Assembly: GCA_023229135.1 (NCBI GenBank)
Contig: JALNZT010000007.1
Coordinates: forward strand, 73,225 to 137,224
Reading direction: 5' to 3'
DNA from: Bacteroidales bacterium
GTDB taxonomy: Bacteria > Bacteroidota > Bacteroidia > Bacteroidales > F082
Length of the DNA: 64,000 nt
Shown: in pieces, positions 51,275 through 60,532 of the stretch
How positions within the stretch are numbered: the first letter of the stretch is position 1
Layout: each line of letters opens with the position of its first letter
Made by a program: the position numbers and the translations under genes
Notes under the pieces: model-generated
Told to the model about the DNA's origin: nothing
Seen by the model: only the letters and a program-made list of their open reading frames with translations
The model's database searches: none

Positions 51275-53260
51275 ATGAGTAAGACACGACATATTTCTAA
51301 ACAGATGCTTTCCACGCTTGTTGGTCTGTTTTTTTGTATGTCCTTAATTCAAACCACTTTTGCCAATCCATCCGATTCTTTGATAGTAGCTTTTCATCAA
51401 TCTAAAGATGTTGATGAACGCTTCGATATCGCCTATAAGGTAGCTGTTTTATATATTTCAACACCCAAAATTTGTTTCCCAATCCTGCACGAAGCCATTC
51501 GTGACAGCAGCAGAGCGACAGATGATTTTATAGTTGGAAAGGTAGTCAGGGCGCTTGGCGTACTTCATTTTTATCAAGCAAGCTTAGATAGTGCGCTCTA
51601 CTATTATCAAAATGCGCTTGGTGTTTTTGAAAGAATAGGCGAAGAAACAGAATCGGTTAAGACAAAGAAAAATATTGGACTGGTTTATTCCAATCAGGGA
51701 GATTACCCCGAAGCGATAAAAATGCTAATGGAGGTGCATGCTTATTTTGAATCAATAAATGATACAGTTTCCAACATTGCCAATTTCAATGATATAGGAA
51801 ATGCGTTTGCTTTGAGTAATAATGATGATAAAGCCTTAGCATATCAATTCAAGGCACTTGAATTGCTTGCGCAATTTCCTAATCCTTCATTAGAAGGCAA
51901 TGTATATAATTCCATCGGATATGTTTACGCTGGGAAAGAACAGTTAGACTCAGCGGTTTATTATTATGAGAAAAGCTTGAAGCTAAAGGAACGATATGGC
52001 AATGTTTACAGCCAATTAAATACAAGAAACAATTTATGTGAATGTTATTCCAGGCTTGATAAATATGAAAAAGCCATACTATGTTATGAACAACTTATTC
52101 CGCTTCAACGTGAAGTGAATGACCAGGAAGGATTATTTCGTGCTTATTTGAATATAGCCAATGAGAATGCGAAATTAAAAAATTATCAAAAAGCTATTCG
52201 TCTGCTTGATGACATTGTACCCTTGCTTAACTCTATTAGCACATTAAAAAATCAGATGGATTTTTATAGAAATCTTCAATGGATACTTGCCGGAAGTGGT
52301 AACTATAAAAAAGCCTACGAAGCACAAAAATTATATCAAACGCTTAGAGATTCTCTTTTTAATGAAGAAAAAAATCACCAAATTATTGAGTTGTCAACCA
52401 AATATGAAGTAGAGAAAAAGAACAGCCAATTGGCTGAGAATAAAGAACAACTAACCGCTGCACAGAATGAGATGTTGATAGCCCAACTTCATGTTAAAAA
52501 CAGAAATTTCTGGTTGCTTGCTCTTGGATTAATTTCACTGCTCGTGATATTAATTTCAGTGTTTTTAATTCAACGCCAACGCGCTGAATCAGCATTGGAA
52601 AAGTCGCAAGCTGTTATTGCTGAACGGGATAGGGGAACATTGGCGCTTGTTGATGCTCAGGAAGAAGAGCGACTGCGCATTGCCAAAGAATTGCATGATG
52701 GAGTAGGCAATCAGCTCCTGGCTTTACACCTGAAATGGCAAAGTTTAGATAAAAAAATTGATTTCGATAAGGTGGTGAAGAAGGAATTTGAAGCCGGAAG
52801 CAAGATGTTAAAAGATGTCATGGATGAAGTACGCAGTGTTTCACATCAAATGATGCCGAAAGTATTAAGCGAGTTTGGCTTAATACCTGCTATCGAAGAA
52901 ATGTTGCATCGCTCCTTATCTACTACAACGATAAAACACCGGTTTGATGCGTCGGCTGTAAATCAAAAATTGGATAAAAAACTGGAAGTAGCCATTTACA
53001 GGATTCTTCAGGAATTGATTAATAACGTGATTAAGCACTCCAATGCAACCGAGGTTCAGGTACAGCTTTTTTCAAATCCCGGCTATTTAATCCTTATTCT
53101 GGAAGACGATGGAAAAGGAATACCCACGGATAAAAACCCGGCAGATGGGATAGGTTTAACCAGTATTAGAAGTCGCTTGCATACCATTAACGGGGAATTT
53201 AGTATCGTACCTGGTCCTTATACCGGCACTTTAGTAACCATTCGCATACCTATAAAATGA
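51275..53260 (+). CDS. TPR-containing sensor histidine kinase (NarX/HisKA_3 type)
   Basis: A 661-residue inner-membrane kinase. N-terminal signal segment (~10-27), a periplasmic array of at least four tetratricopeptide repeats (e.g. GLVYSNQGDYPEAIKM, AYQFKALELLAQF), a coiled coil, one transmembrane helix at ~412-432 (LLALGLISLLVILISVFLI), a HisKA_3 domain with the phospho-accepting His474 in AKELHDGVGNQLL, and a HATPase domain (LQELINNVIKHSNA, LEDDGKGI). ATG 51275 is used; the preceding TTG is less likely. It overlaps the response regulator start by 4 bases. Signal sensed unknown. Confidence 0.9.
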   Translation: MSKTRHISKQMLSTLVGLFFCMSLIQTTFANPSDSLIVAFHQSKDVDERFDIAYKVAVLYISTPKICFPILHEAIRDSSRATDDFIVGKVVRALGVLHFYQASLDSALYYYQNALGVFERIGEETESVKTKKNIGLVYSNQGDYPEAIKMLMEVHAYFESINDTVSNIANFNDIGNAFALSNNDDKALAYQFKALELLAQFPNPSLEGNVYNSIGYVYAGKEQLDSAVYYYEKSLKLKERYGNVYSQLNTRNNLCECYSRLDKYEKAILCYEQLIPLQREVNDQEGLFRAYLNIANENAKLKNYQKAIRLLDDIVPLLNSISTLKNQMDFYRNLQWILAGSGNYKKAYEAQKLYQTLRDSLFNEEKNHQIIELSTKYEVEKKNSQLAENKEQLTAAQNEMLIAQLHVKNRNFWLLALGLISLLVILISVFLIQRQRAESALEKSQAVIAERDRGTLALVDAQEEERLRIAKELHDGVGNQLLALHLKWQSLDKKIDFDKVVKKEFEAGSKMLKDVMDEVRSVSHQMMPKVLSEFGLIPAIEEMLHRSLSTTTIKHRFDASAVNQKLDKKLEVAIYRILQELINNVIKHSNATEVQVQLFSNPGYLILILEDDGKGIPTDKNPADGIGLTSIRSRLHTINGEFSIVPGPYTGTLVTIRIPIK

Positions 53261-53907
53261 TGGCAGCAGAAAAATACCAAATTGTTATGGCAGACGACCA
53301 TCAACTTGTTTTAGACGGGTTGGTAAGCATTATTAATGAAATGGAAGAAATACAAGTTGTTGCAGCTGTTAACTCTGGTGATGAAGTAGTTAAAATATTG
53401 GAAAAACAACGTATTGATCTTGTAATTACTGATATTGAAATGCCTGAAATGGACGGGATTAGCTTGCTTAAATTGATAAAAAAGGACTATCCCACGACAA
53501 AAGTGTTGATGGTAAGCATGTACCACGAGGCGCATCTCATCAAACAGTTAATTCAGCTTCATGTAGATGGATATATCTTGAAGTCAGACGATTCGGAGGA
53601 ATGGAAACAAGCTGTTAAAAATATTTTGCGGGGCAAAAAACACTTTAGCAGCAGCATTACGCTAAAGCTAAATGAAGAACAAATCAATGAAAAAGTTACA
53701 ACTGATAAATTATCGCTTTTGACCAAGCGGGAAATAGAAGTTCTCAAACTCATTGCACAAGGTTTATCCAATAAACAAATTGGAGAACAGTTATTTATCT
53801 CGCACCGAACAGTAGATAATCACAGGACAAACCTAATGGACAAACTCGATATTCATAACGTTGCCAGCTTAGTTCGTTTTGCGATAAGCAATAAATTATT
53901 GGAATAA
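53257..53907 (+). CDS. NarL/LuxR-family response regulator
   Basis: A 216-residue regulator. The receiver domain has the acidic pair in MADDHQLVLDG and the phospho-Asp59 in VITDIEMPEMDG, with Lys in the SDD-KQ region. A C-terminal LuxR-type HTH (LLTKREIEVLKLIAQGLSNKQIGEQLFISHRTVDNHR) follows. Start ATG 53257 lies inside the kinase stop (ATGA), so both proteins are made from one transcript. A 16-bp palindrome lies 100 bases downstream, before the next gene. Confidence 0.93.
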   Translation: MMAAEKYQIVMADDHQLVLDGLVSIINEMEEIQVVAAVNSGDEVVKILEKQRIDLVITDIEMPEMDGISLLKLIKKDYPTTKVLMVSMYHEAHLIKQLIQLHVDGYILKSDDSEEWKQAVKNILRGKKHFSSSITLKLNEEQINEKVTTDKLSLLTKREIEVLKLIAQGLSNKQIGEQLFISHRTVDNHRTNLMDKLDIHNVASLVRFAISNKLLE

Positions 53908-54007
53908 TTAGAAGGGCGTGCCAAGAACATAGCAGGTCGCGGTCTCTCCAAATATCCTAAAAAAACCAAAGGATTAAAAGGCTCAGCTTTTTTCAGCAAA
54001 CATCAAT

Positions 54008-54023
54008 TAGGGGAATCCCCCTA
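54008..54023. promoter_or_regulatory. Palindrome TAGGGG-N4-CCCCTA, possible operator
   Basis: A 6-bp inverted repeat with an AATC centre, located between the response regulator and the T9SS Asp-box gene, 99 bases before the latter's start. A GGTAAATACC inverted repeat is close by (54035-54044). A binding site for the adjacent NarL-type regulator is conceivable but unproven. Confidence 0.35.
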
Positions 54024-54121
54024 TTTAAAAACAAGGTAAATACCTCTTTTATAATGCCCTGATGTGTAGGTAATTTTACATCGTTAATTTTAACAACCGC
54101 TAAACTTTAAAATTTAGAACG

Positions 54122-55363
54122 ATGAAAACCATTTTTACAACTTTTTTCTTGCTGCTTATTTCTATGTTTGGAATGGCACAAAACTGGCAAGCCCACAGTG
54201 TGGTTTCGCAATACTGGCCTAATAATGATGTCAAGAGCTATGGAGGCAAACTTTATGTTGCTTCCAATGACGGCTTATTTAGTTCCTCCGATAACGGCAG
54301 TACATGGAGTCATTTAACTGCCGGACAAACTGGGTTTACCGATCTGGCTGAAGTTGTTTTTACAAATAATGGAGCTATTTTCGCCAGGCAAATCAGCTAT
54401 GGTATTGTCCGTTCGTTAGATGGTGGCAGCACCTGGGAAGTTGATACAGCAGGTGTTGGCTCAAATTATGGTACCGACCTGCTTTATTATGATGGTGTTT
54501 CGGATAAAGTCTTCTTAGGATTAGGTTACGACAAATACCGGCTATACTACCAACTCCCTTCCGATGCTGGATGGACAGAAGTAACCAACCTGCCAGCCGG
54601 GTTGAATAATTTTTCTCCTGTTCAAATGACACGCAAAGGAGACAGGTTATTTGTTATTGATATTTATAAAAGAGTGCTGGAGTCGTCTGATGACGGCATT
54701 AGCTGGATTCAAAAGAATGGATCAGGACTTACCGATGCCGGCTCACAAGTTGGCCCGGGCAGGTTTCTCGCCATTGGAAATGATTTGTTTTTGTCAGCAG
54801 GTGGCGTGTGGAAATCAACCGATGATGGAGATAGCTGGATAAGGGTTGACCAGGGATTCGCGTTATCCTTTGACCTCTATGTAGATACGAGATGTTTATA
54901 CTACGATGGGACAACATTATACGCCTCCACTCATGCCGACCGTATGACCTATAAATCAACAGATAACGGAACCACCTGGACAGACTTTGGAGGTAGCGGC
55001 GAGTGGTTTTTCAAAGCAATGACAATGCACAATGGTTCGCTATTTGGAGTTATCCATATGAAGGACTCACTTTATGTTTTGGGTAATGGCCCCAGCTCAA
55101 TAGCTTCTTACGATTCCAAACCGGCTATCTCCTTGTACCCCAATCCTGCCAATGAACAACTTTCAATTTTAAGTTCCTTTAATGGCAACACACAATTTGA
55201 AATTTTCGATAGGCAGGCTAGGATGATAATGAGCAGTACAATTTCATTAGAGAGAGACATTGCTTTTAAAATGAATTTACCAAAAATAGTAAGTGGCTTA
55301 TATTTCATTCGCCTAACCAACGAAAAGGGAGAGGTGCAACAACAAAAAATAATAATAGAATAA
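54122..55363 (+). CDS. T9SS-sorted Asp-box (BNR) beta-propeller protein
   Basis: A 413-residue exported protein. Signal peptide 1-19 (ending FGMAQ), five Asp-box repeats (SSDNGSTW, SLDGGSTW, SSDDGISW, STDDGDSW, STDNGTTW) spread over residues ~55-300, as in sialidase/VPS10-type propellers, and a T9SS type A sorting domain at the end (LYPNPANEQLSIL, FDRQARM, GLYFIRL). No catalytic residues of sialidase are recognisable, so it is called a propeller protein only. It follows the two-component system and may be controlled by it. Confidence 0.8.
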   Translation: MKTIFTTFFLLLISMFGMAQNWQAHSVVSQYWPNNDVKSYGGKLYVASNDGLFSSSDNGSTWSHLTAGQTGFTDLAEVVFTNNGAIFARQISYGIVRSLDGGSTWEVDTAGVGSNYGTDLLYYDGVSDKVFLGLGYDKYRLYYQLPSDAGWTEVTNLPAGLNNFSPVQMTRKGDRLFVIDIYKRVLESSDDGISWIQKNGSGLTDAGSQVGPGRFLAIGNDLFLSAGGVWKSTDDGDSWIRVDQGFALSFDLYVDTRCLYYDGTTLYASTHADRMTYKSTDNGTTWTDFGGSGEWFFKAMTMHNGSLFGVIHMKDSLYVLGNGPSSIASYDSKPAISLYPNPANEQLSILSSFNGNTQFEIFDRQARMIMSSTISLERDIAFKMNLPKIVSGLYFIRLTNEKGEVQQQKIIIE

Positions 55364-55367
55364 TCGT

Positions 55368-55379
55368 GGTTAATTAACC
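55368..55379. repeat. 12-bp perfect palindrome GGTTAATTAACC
   Basis: Located 5 bases after the T9SS gene stop. Too short and A/T-rich for a terminator; it may be a protein-binding site or chance. Confidence 0.3.
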
Positions 55380-55475
55380 GGTTTTCAAGTAAATAAAAAA
55401 AGTGGATACAGAACCCACGATAAAAAACGAAACAATATTCAAAGCAGAATCACTGCGAACTAATACCAATATGTC

Positions 55476-57179
55476 ATGAAAAAAAATAGCTTTATCAGTC
55501 TAACTTTGATTTGTGTGTTAATGCTTTTCAGCAAGCACGGTTTTACACAAGTAAACTCAGGTGTAGCACCAATGGAAAAATCGGTAGCCAAAAAGGGTGT
55601 ATATGGTGGAACCTATCAATTAAGTAACGGTAATATTTCAGTTTTTTATGGATCTCCTGATGGAATTTACGCTTATGAATTTGATCCAAATGCAAAATTC
55701 ATCAAAGAACTGCAAGGTGTTGATGCTTTAGGTAGCCAAACCCAAGCTACAGATGAAAGTGTTGAACAAGCGGTTACCGGTGGGTATGAGGTATCTGCAG
55801 ATAAAGGTTTGAAAGTAATGTTTGCCGGCTCAAGTTGGGGTGCATTAAAACTCCAGAAAGGCCTCTTGTATTTAAAAAGCGATAAAAATTTTATTTATGG
55901 TTTTGATTATGAAAAGGAAAGTGCTGAAAAACTGAAGGTTGAGGATACCTGGAGGACGCTTCCTATTGGCAATAGAACCATCGTTCCGGAGGATTTAAAA
56001 ACGGCGGTGTTTAAAGCTGAAAATGGGAAAAGCATGACTTATACTTTTTCACCACTGGGGATGGCTAATTTTGCTCCGGTTTCCGGATATATTCAAAGTG
56101 CCGGCATAATAACTGAGAAAGTCAGTATAAAAAATCCACCTCCTTACAATTCAAATCGTTTGGTCATCTTTAAAGTTGGTGGCGATCCTTACGAAGAGAC
56201 AAGTAATATCCACATCATGCCTTATGCCATGCAGGGCGTTGGAACAGGGGTTTCTGCCAAAGGGAATTTCATTGTGCTTACAATGCCGCTCAACGCGCCA
56301 TCAACGGTGAAAGAACAAAAGGCATTAAGAGCACCTGATGAGGCAAGGGACAATTTGTATATTTACGAAATTGGGGCTGACAATAAAGTTATTTCTGAAT
56401 CTAATTATAAATCGGCTTTACGTACCGTAAATTTTAACGCTGTTTCAACGGATGAAAAAACTTTTATCATCGGCACCGGTACGGAAGGTAAAAACTGGAG
56501 ACTGTTTTACGGCGGAAATACAGATATGTCAGGCCTAACACTGGCTGTCCTAGATAAAGATGGGAAAATATCGGGAAGCCATACCTATTTGGAAAAAGAC
56601 TTTTTAGCAAAATTTGAGGTTGTCGGACAAAATAAGAGCAAACTGCAAAGGTTTTCCGGTGGGCCCAATTTTTATAGAGCTGATAAATTAGATAATGGTA
56701 ACACCTTTATATTTGGTAGGTCTGATGCTCACCATCACGGAATCCTGGTGTCCTCCACGAACGAGCTCATTAAATATTACGTTTTCCCTCATTTAGATCT
56801 CGATAAAAATGCCATTTATACTGAACAATTAGAAGTCAGAGGAAATAAAATTTACCTGGTACTTAGCGATCAACCATTTGAATATTCGAATGCGTATAAA
56901 GAAAGTACGAGTAGCAGCAAAAGCACATCAGGGAACATCACAACCACACGTACTTCAACAAGCCAAACACAACTTTTTGAAATTTTCCATTTGTCTCAAC
57001 TTTTTACAATTGACGGAACTACCAGCAAAAGCACTAAATTACAGCTTGATGAAATCGAAAAAGATTTTTACACTTTGGGTAACACTCCGGCATTTTTCGG
57101 GAAAAATTCAATCTATTTTCCAGGCAAGATAAAAGCACTTAAAGGCAAAGAAGTAGCACTCATTAGTATTCCGTATTAA
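55476..57179 (+). CDS. Exported protein of unknown function
   Basis: A 567-residue protein with a signal peptide (residues 1-25, ending GFTQ) and mostly beta-sheet composition. GNTFIFGRSDAHHHGI and repeated Tyr/Gly-rich strands hint at a propeller-like fold, but no known family is recognised and no T9SS sorting domain is present. A Ser/Thr-rich stretch (TSSSKSTSGNITTTRTSTSQ) lies at ~473-492. ATG 55476 is used; an ATG five bases earlier meets a stop at once. It could depend on the upstream T9SS gene's promoter. Location periplasmic or outer-membrane side, inferred. Confidence 0.6.
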   Translation: MKKNSFISLTLICVLMLFSKHGFTQVNSGVAPMEKSVAKKGVYGGTYQLSNGNISVFYGSPDGIYAYEFDPNAKFIKELQGVDALGSQTQATDESVEQAVTGGYEVSADKGLKVMFAGSSWGALKLQKGLLYLKSDKNFIYGFDYEKESAEKLKVEDTWRTLPIGNRTIVPEDLKTAVFKAENGKSMTYTFSPLGMANFAPVSGYIQSAGIITEKVSIKNPPPYNSNRLVIFKVGGDPYEETSNIHIMPYAMQGVGTGVSAKGNFIVLTMPLNAPSTVKEQKALRAPDEARDNLYIYEIGADNKVISESNYKSALRTVNFNAVSTDEKTFIIGTGTEGKNWRLFYGGNTDMSGLTLAVLDKDGKISGSHTYLEKDFLAKFEVVGQNKSKLQRFSGGPNFYRADKLDNGNTFIFGRSDAHHHGILVSSTNELIKYYVFPHLDLDKNAIYTEQLEVRGNKIYLVLSDQPFEYSNAYKESTSSSKSTSGNITTTRTSTSQTQLFEIFHLSQLFTIDGTTSKSTKLQLDEIEKDFYTLGNTPAFFGKNSIYFPGKIKALKGKEVALISIPY

Positions 57180-57314
57180 TTGGAAGATTTCAATGCAGTT
57201 TTTGGGTAAAGCATACTGCGATTTAGATGTTATAACACAATAAATCAAATAGTTAAAATAAAAAAACAAAAATGAACGACAACCTATAATAAACAGCTCT
57301 TCTTGTGGGGATTC

Positions 57315-57357
57315 AAAAAAGCACTCAATGGACGATATTTTCTATTGAGTGCTTTTT
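57315..57357. terminator. Bidirectional terminator between convergent genes
   Basis: AAAAAAGCACTCAATGG pairs with TATTGAGTGCTTTTT, giving an 11-13-bp stem with T tracts on both strands. It separates the plus-strand unknown exported gene from the minus-strand methyltransferase. Confidence 0.88.
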
Positions 57358-57385
57358 ATCGTGAATCTTTGACTTTTTCCAAAGC

Positions 57386-58453
57386 TTATTTATTTCCCAA
57401 AACCCACAGCTCCACTTCCTCCTCAGCACGCCAATGCTGATCGCGTTCTGTCTTATCTGAAGCAGCTTTCACCTTTTTTGTGAAACGCTTTTCCAATTGA
57501 AACCTACCACCTTCGGTAAGTTCTTTTTCTATCGGATGTTCTTTTATGAGCTGCGTTATTTGAGCTAAATTTGAGAAGATAAGCAGCAATTTTCCTTCCG
57601 GCAAGAGGCGTTGCTTTGCTGCTGCGAAAAACTCCGGAAACAGACTTTCGTTATAGTAAATTGCCTCATCAATCATTCCCGGATTGTGAGACGCCGGCAG
57701 CCAGGGCGGATTGAAAACGATTAGCTCAGTCTGTTTTTCAAACTTCCCGAAAAGATGCCCAAAATCCAATTCAATCTTCCTGGATAACTTTGTATCTCCC
57801 ATAAATTCAGTCAAGCCAACAATTACATTGGGATTGGTATCCGTGCCAAAAACCTTTTGAAAACCATATTTCACCAATTGAAAAGCAAGCACGCCGCTCC
57901 CAATGCCAACATCTATAGCGGTTTTCTTTGGGCCGACGTAGCGTTTCAGCCAATTATCAAAAAGATCCAAATGCTCAAAACGTGTCGGGAAATATGTGCC
58001 ATAAAAGGGATGTAGTTTATTGCGCAATACCGGGATGGAAATCCCGTTTTCGTACCACTGCCAGGCACTATTTAGACCTTGCACCTGTGGAAATGTCAAC
58101 AAGAAATCTGGGGTTTCCGGGTAAAGTTTTTCCAGCCAACCAATCAATGGCGCTTTTTTCACAGCCAATTTATGGTTTACAATTTCTATTAAAACAAGAT
58201 TAGACAACTTACGGTATTCCGCCCGAAACGCGCGTTGCTCCTGAAAAGATTTGTTGGGCAACTTGCGTCTAAGATGCGCCTTCAAAGCCTTAAGCAATAA
58301 CAAACCATTGCTATACATCCCATTGATTAATATAGACTTGCCTGCTTCTAATGCTTCAATTGTTTGATTGACATCGACATGGCTGTTGAAAAACGCCAAT
58401 GGTTTTTCAACAGCAATTGGTTCGGGCTTGATTATAGGGAGTTCTGTAATCAT
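57386..58453 (-). CDS. Class I SAM-dependent methyltransferase (PrmC/RsmC-like)
   Basis: A 355-residue protein. Residues ~185-310 form a Rossmann-type methyltransferase with AIDVGIGSGVLAFQLV (SAM-binding motif I), GTDTNPNV (motif II) and the catalytic NPPW motif in VFNPPWLPASH, as in N6-adenine or glutamine/RNA methyltransferases of the PrmC/RsmC group. Residues 1-180 are an unrecognised helical N-terminal domain. Substrate unknown. It is transcribed divergently from the TspO-like gene. Confidence 0.8.
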   Translation of the reverse strand: MITELPIIKPEPIAVEKPLAFFNSHVDVNQTIEALEAGKSILINGMYSNGLLLLKALKAHLRRKLPNKSFQEQRAFRAEYRKLSNLVLIEIVNHKLAVKKAPLIGWLEKLYPETPDFLLTFPQVQGLNSAWQWYENGISIPVLRNKLHPFYGTYFPTRFEHLDLFDNWLKRYVGPKKTAIDVGIGSGVLAFQLVKYGFQKVFGTDTNPNVIVGLTEFMGDTKLSRKIELDFGHLFGKFEKQTELIVFNPPWLPASHNPGMIDEAIYYNESLFPEFFAAAKQRLLPEGKLLLIFSNLAQITQLIKEHPIEKELTEGGRFQLEKRFTKKVKAASDKTERDQHWRAEEEVELWVLGNK

Positions 58454-58597
58454 TTTACGGTTTTATTTTCGTCTAAATTAGCTTATTTGAGCTTATGTTA
58501 AGGGAATGGATTGTGAAATTTATAGCTTGGCGGCACGATTCAAAAACGATTTGGTACTGTTTAAAGGATATTTTTAATGAAATTTCTTGTCAACTAA

Positions 58598-58628
58598 TTG
58601 GCTGTATTTGAAATAGTTTTTATTTTTG
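58598..58628 (+). promoter_or_regulatory. Promoter of TspO-like gene
   Basis: TTG (58598-58600), 20 bases, then TATTTTTG (58621-58628), matching the Bacteroidetes consensus, 43 bases before the start codon. The rest of the 217-base gap shows no gene. Confidence 0.6.
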
Positions 58629-58670
58629 AAGCATGTTTAGCTATCTTCTTTCAAATTAAAAAATAGTCAG

Positions 58671-59474
58671 ATGAAAAAGCCTAAAATTTTAGCAAGTTTA
58701 CATTTAGTGGTAGTTATTCTGCTCATCTTTTGGAATTACTATTCAAATACGGGTGCAATAAACAACAAAACGGTAGCCTCAGTAAGTGATAATCTCGATA
58801 ATTTGTTCACACCGGCAGGTTATGCTTTTGCCATCTGGGGAATTATTTACCTCGGCCTACTCGTACTCGGAATTTACATGGTCGTTCGTGCTTTTAAAAG
58901 TGAAGGGAATAATACATTTATTGCAAAGGCTGCCCCTACACTTATTATGGCACATCTTGGTAATGCTATCTGGCTTTGGTTTTGGCTTAATGAGGCTACT
59001 GGAATTTCCGTCATCGTTATGGGCTTTATTCTTAGCATGCTAATCCTAACAGTTCTCCGCTTAAATATGCAGCGTTGGGATGCACCATTAAAGTTCATCG
59101 CTTTTGTTTGGTGGCCAATTGATTTATACTTCGGATGGATTAGTGTCGCTACAATTGCGAATATTTCGGCCTACCTCGGAAAATTAAACTGGACAGGAGG
59201 AATTTCAGAAATAAACTGGACAATAATCATGATTTTCATTGCAACGTTACTCGCTTTATTTATGATTTTCGCAAGAAATATGCGCGAATATGCCGCCGTG
59301 TTTATCTGGGCATTTATTGCCATTGCAGTGCGCCATGCTGATCAAATTCCAGCAATAAGCTGGACTGCCATAATTGGAGCCTCCATTTTAGCGCTTGCTT
59401 CTGGCTTTCATGCGTATAAAAATCGGGCTACACTTCCATTTATCAGGAAAGAACCAGCTCAAAAAGTACATTAA
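58671..59474 (+). CDS. TspO/MBR-related membrane protein (tryptophan-rich, long form)
   Basis: A 267-residue protein with about eight hydrophobic segments and many Trp/Phe residues. DNLFTPAGYAFAIWGIIYLGLL and KFIAFVWWPIDLYFGW are typical of the longer TspO/MBR-like bacterial proteins; canonical TspO is ~160 residues with five helices, so this is a larger relative. TspO proteins bind porphyrins or other hydrophobic ligands; no such role is shown here. Monocistronic with its own promoter. Confidence 0.75.
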   Translation: MKKPKILASLHLVVVILLIFWNYYSNTGAINNKTVASVSDNLDNLFTPAGYAFAIWGIIYLGLLVLGIYMVVRAFKSEGNNTFIAKAAPTLIMAHLGNAIWLWFWLNEATGISVIVMGFILSMLILTVLRLNMQRWDAPLKFIAFVWWPIDLYFGWISVATIANISAYLGKLNWTGGISEINWTIIMIFIATLLALFMIFARNMREYAAVFIWAFIAIAVRHADQIPAISWTAIIGASILALASGFHAYKNRATLPFIRKEPAQKVH

Positions 59475-59527
59475 AAATAACCAGATGCAATTTATGATTA
59501 ACTTTTTGCTATGATTTAATTTGGTGA

Positions 59528-59737
59528 ATAATCGAGTTTAATAGTGAAAAGAACTTTGGAAAGCCAATCATTAAAGGTTCGCGAATTTCGGTTTGCGATA
59601 TACTGTCTTGGTTATCAAACGAAATGACGCTTAAAGTTATTATTCGCGACTATCCCGAACTGACAGAAAATCAAATAAATGCTTGTTTGTCTTTTGCTAT
59701 TGAATCCTTTGCCAGAAAGGATTTTCACGATCGATAG
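59528..59737 (+). pseudogene. DUF433 antitoxin remnant without start codon
   Basis: A 69-codon open frame ending at TAG 59735-59737. FGKPIIKGSRISVCDILSWL and VIIRDYPELTENQINACLSFAI match the DUF433 antitoxin family (VapB-like, normally MxWxxRIxxNPEIxxGKPxIxGTRIxV). The N-terminal ~10 residues precede GKP as expected, but there is no ATG/GTG/TTG in frame: it opens after TGA 59525-59527. No DUF5615-type toxin partner follows. It is the first of two antitoxin-like genes in a row. Confidence 0.65.
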
Positions 59738-59772
59738 TTACAAATATTTTTTTTCGACGCGGAAAAAAATAG

Positions 59773-59780
59773 TAAATTTG
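59773..59780 (+). promoter_or_regulatory. -7 element of ParE toxin-antitoxin operon
   Basis: TAAATTTG matches the -7 consensus exactly; a run of T at 59747-59754 is at the position of -33 (consensus TTTG). It lies 15 bases before the antitoxin start, so the leader is very short. Confidence 0.5.
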
Positions 59781-59795
59781 TAAAAAGACTTCACA

Positions 59796-60017
59796 ATGGA
59801 CACCCAGACTAAAAAATATTATTTAATTGAATGGATTACAAAAATCCGTGATAATCAGCTTCTGGACAAACTAATGAAATTCTCGGAAGAGCATGACTGG
59901 TGGGATGAAATAAGTCAGGCAGAGCAAGATGCGATTGAAGAAGGCCTGCAAGACCTTTCAGAGAACAAGGTTTTTGATCATGCTGAAGTGAAAAAGCTTT
60001 ATGAAAAGTATCTCTAA
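59796..60017 (+). CDS. Antitoxin of a ParE/RelE-type TA system
   Basis: A 73-residue acidic protein: LIEWITKIRDNQLLDKLM, DWWDEISQAEQDAIEEGLQDL and VKKLYEKYL match the small antitoxins paired with ParE toxins in Bacteroidetes. It is predicted to be mostly helical and to neutralise the downstream toxin, probably also binding the promoter. Its last 17 bases overlap the toxin start, the usual TA arrangement. Confidence 0.8.
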   Translation: MDTQTKKYYLIEWITKIRDNQLLDKLMKFSEEHDWWDEISQAEQDAIEEGLQDLSENKVFDHAEVKKLYEKYL

Positions 60018-60303
60018 AGTTCTTTGGTCTAAAAGGGCTGAAACTGATTTAAAGTCTATTATCAATTTCTTAGAAAGAAATTGGACAGATAAGGAAGTTA
60101 CAAATTTTGTCAGAAAGCTTGACAAGCAAATCTCTATAATTCAAAATCAACCGAATGCATTTCCAGCAACAAATAGAAAAAATGTTCGACGTTCGGTTTT
60201 GTCCAGGCAGATTACAATTTATTATGATATCATGGAAGATGCTGTGCGAATTGTGGCACTCTTCGACACCAGACAAAGTCCGGATAAATTAAAAAGTGTA
60301 TAA
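60001..60303 (+). CDS. RelE/ParE-family toxin
   Basis: A 100-residue basic protein with the ParE/RelE fold: VLWSKRAETDLKSIINFLERNW, FPATNRKNVRRSVLSRQITIYYDI and AVRIVALFDTRQSPDKL. ParE members poison DNA gyrase and RelE members cleave mRNA; the sequence (L-x-R-x-x-x-xYY-x-I, LFDTRQ) resembles the ParE branch. It overlaps the antitoxin gene by 17 bases. Confidence 0.85.
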   Translation: MKSISKVLWSKRAETDLKSIINFLERNWTDKEVTNFVRKLDKQISIIQNQPNAFPATNRKNVRRSVLSRQITIYYDIMEDAVRIVALFDTRQSPDKLKSV

Positions 60304-60532
60304 TAACCGGAGAAAAACTTCTTGATTTCCAGTAAGATATCTTATGTGTGTTTGACTTGAAAACACTACCAAAATTGTTATTTACACACATAGTATTTCC
60401 TAAAAATATCAATGCGCTCAGCTCTTTTATTATATCCCAAAACATATAATACAAAGATTCATGGTCAAATTATATTTATTTGCATATCAATTGCAAAAAA
60501 TTGTAATTCAAATCTTCCACTAACAAGACAGC

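Noticed and set aside
60342..60395. ATGTGTGT...ACACACAT inverted repeat after the toxin gene
   Set aside because: Short arms and a long A/T-rich loop; likely chance.
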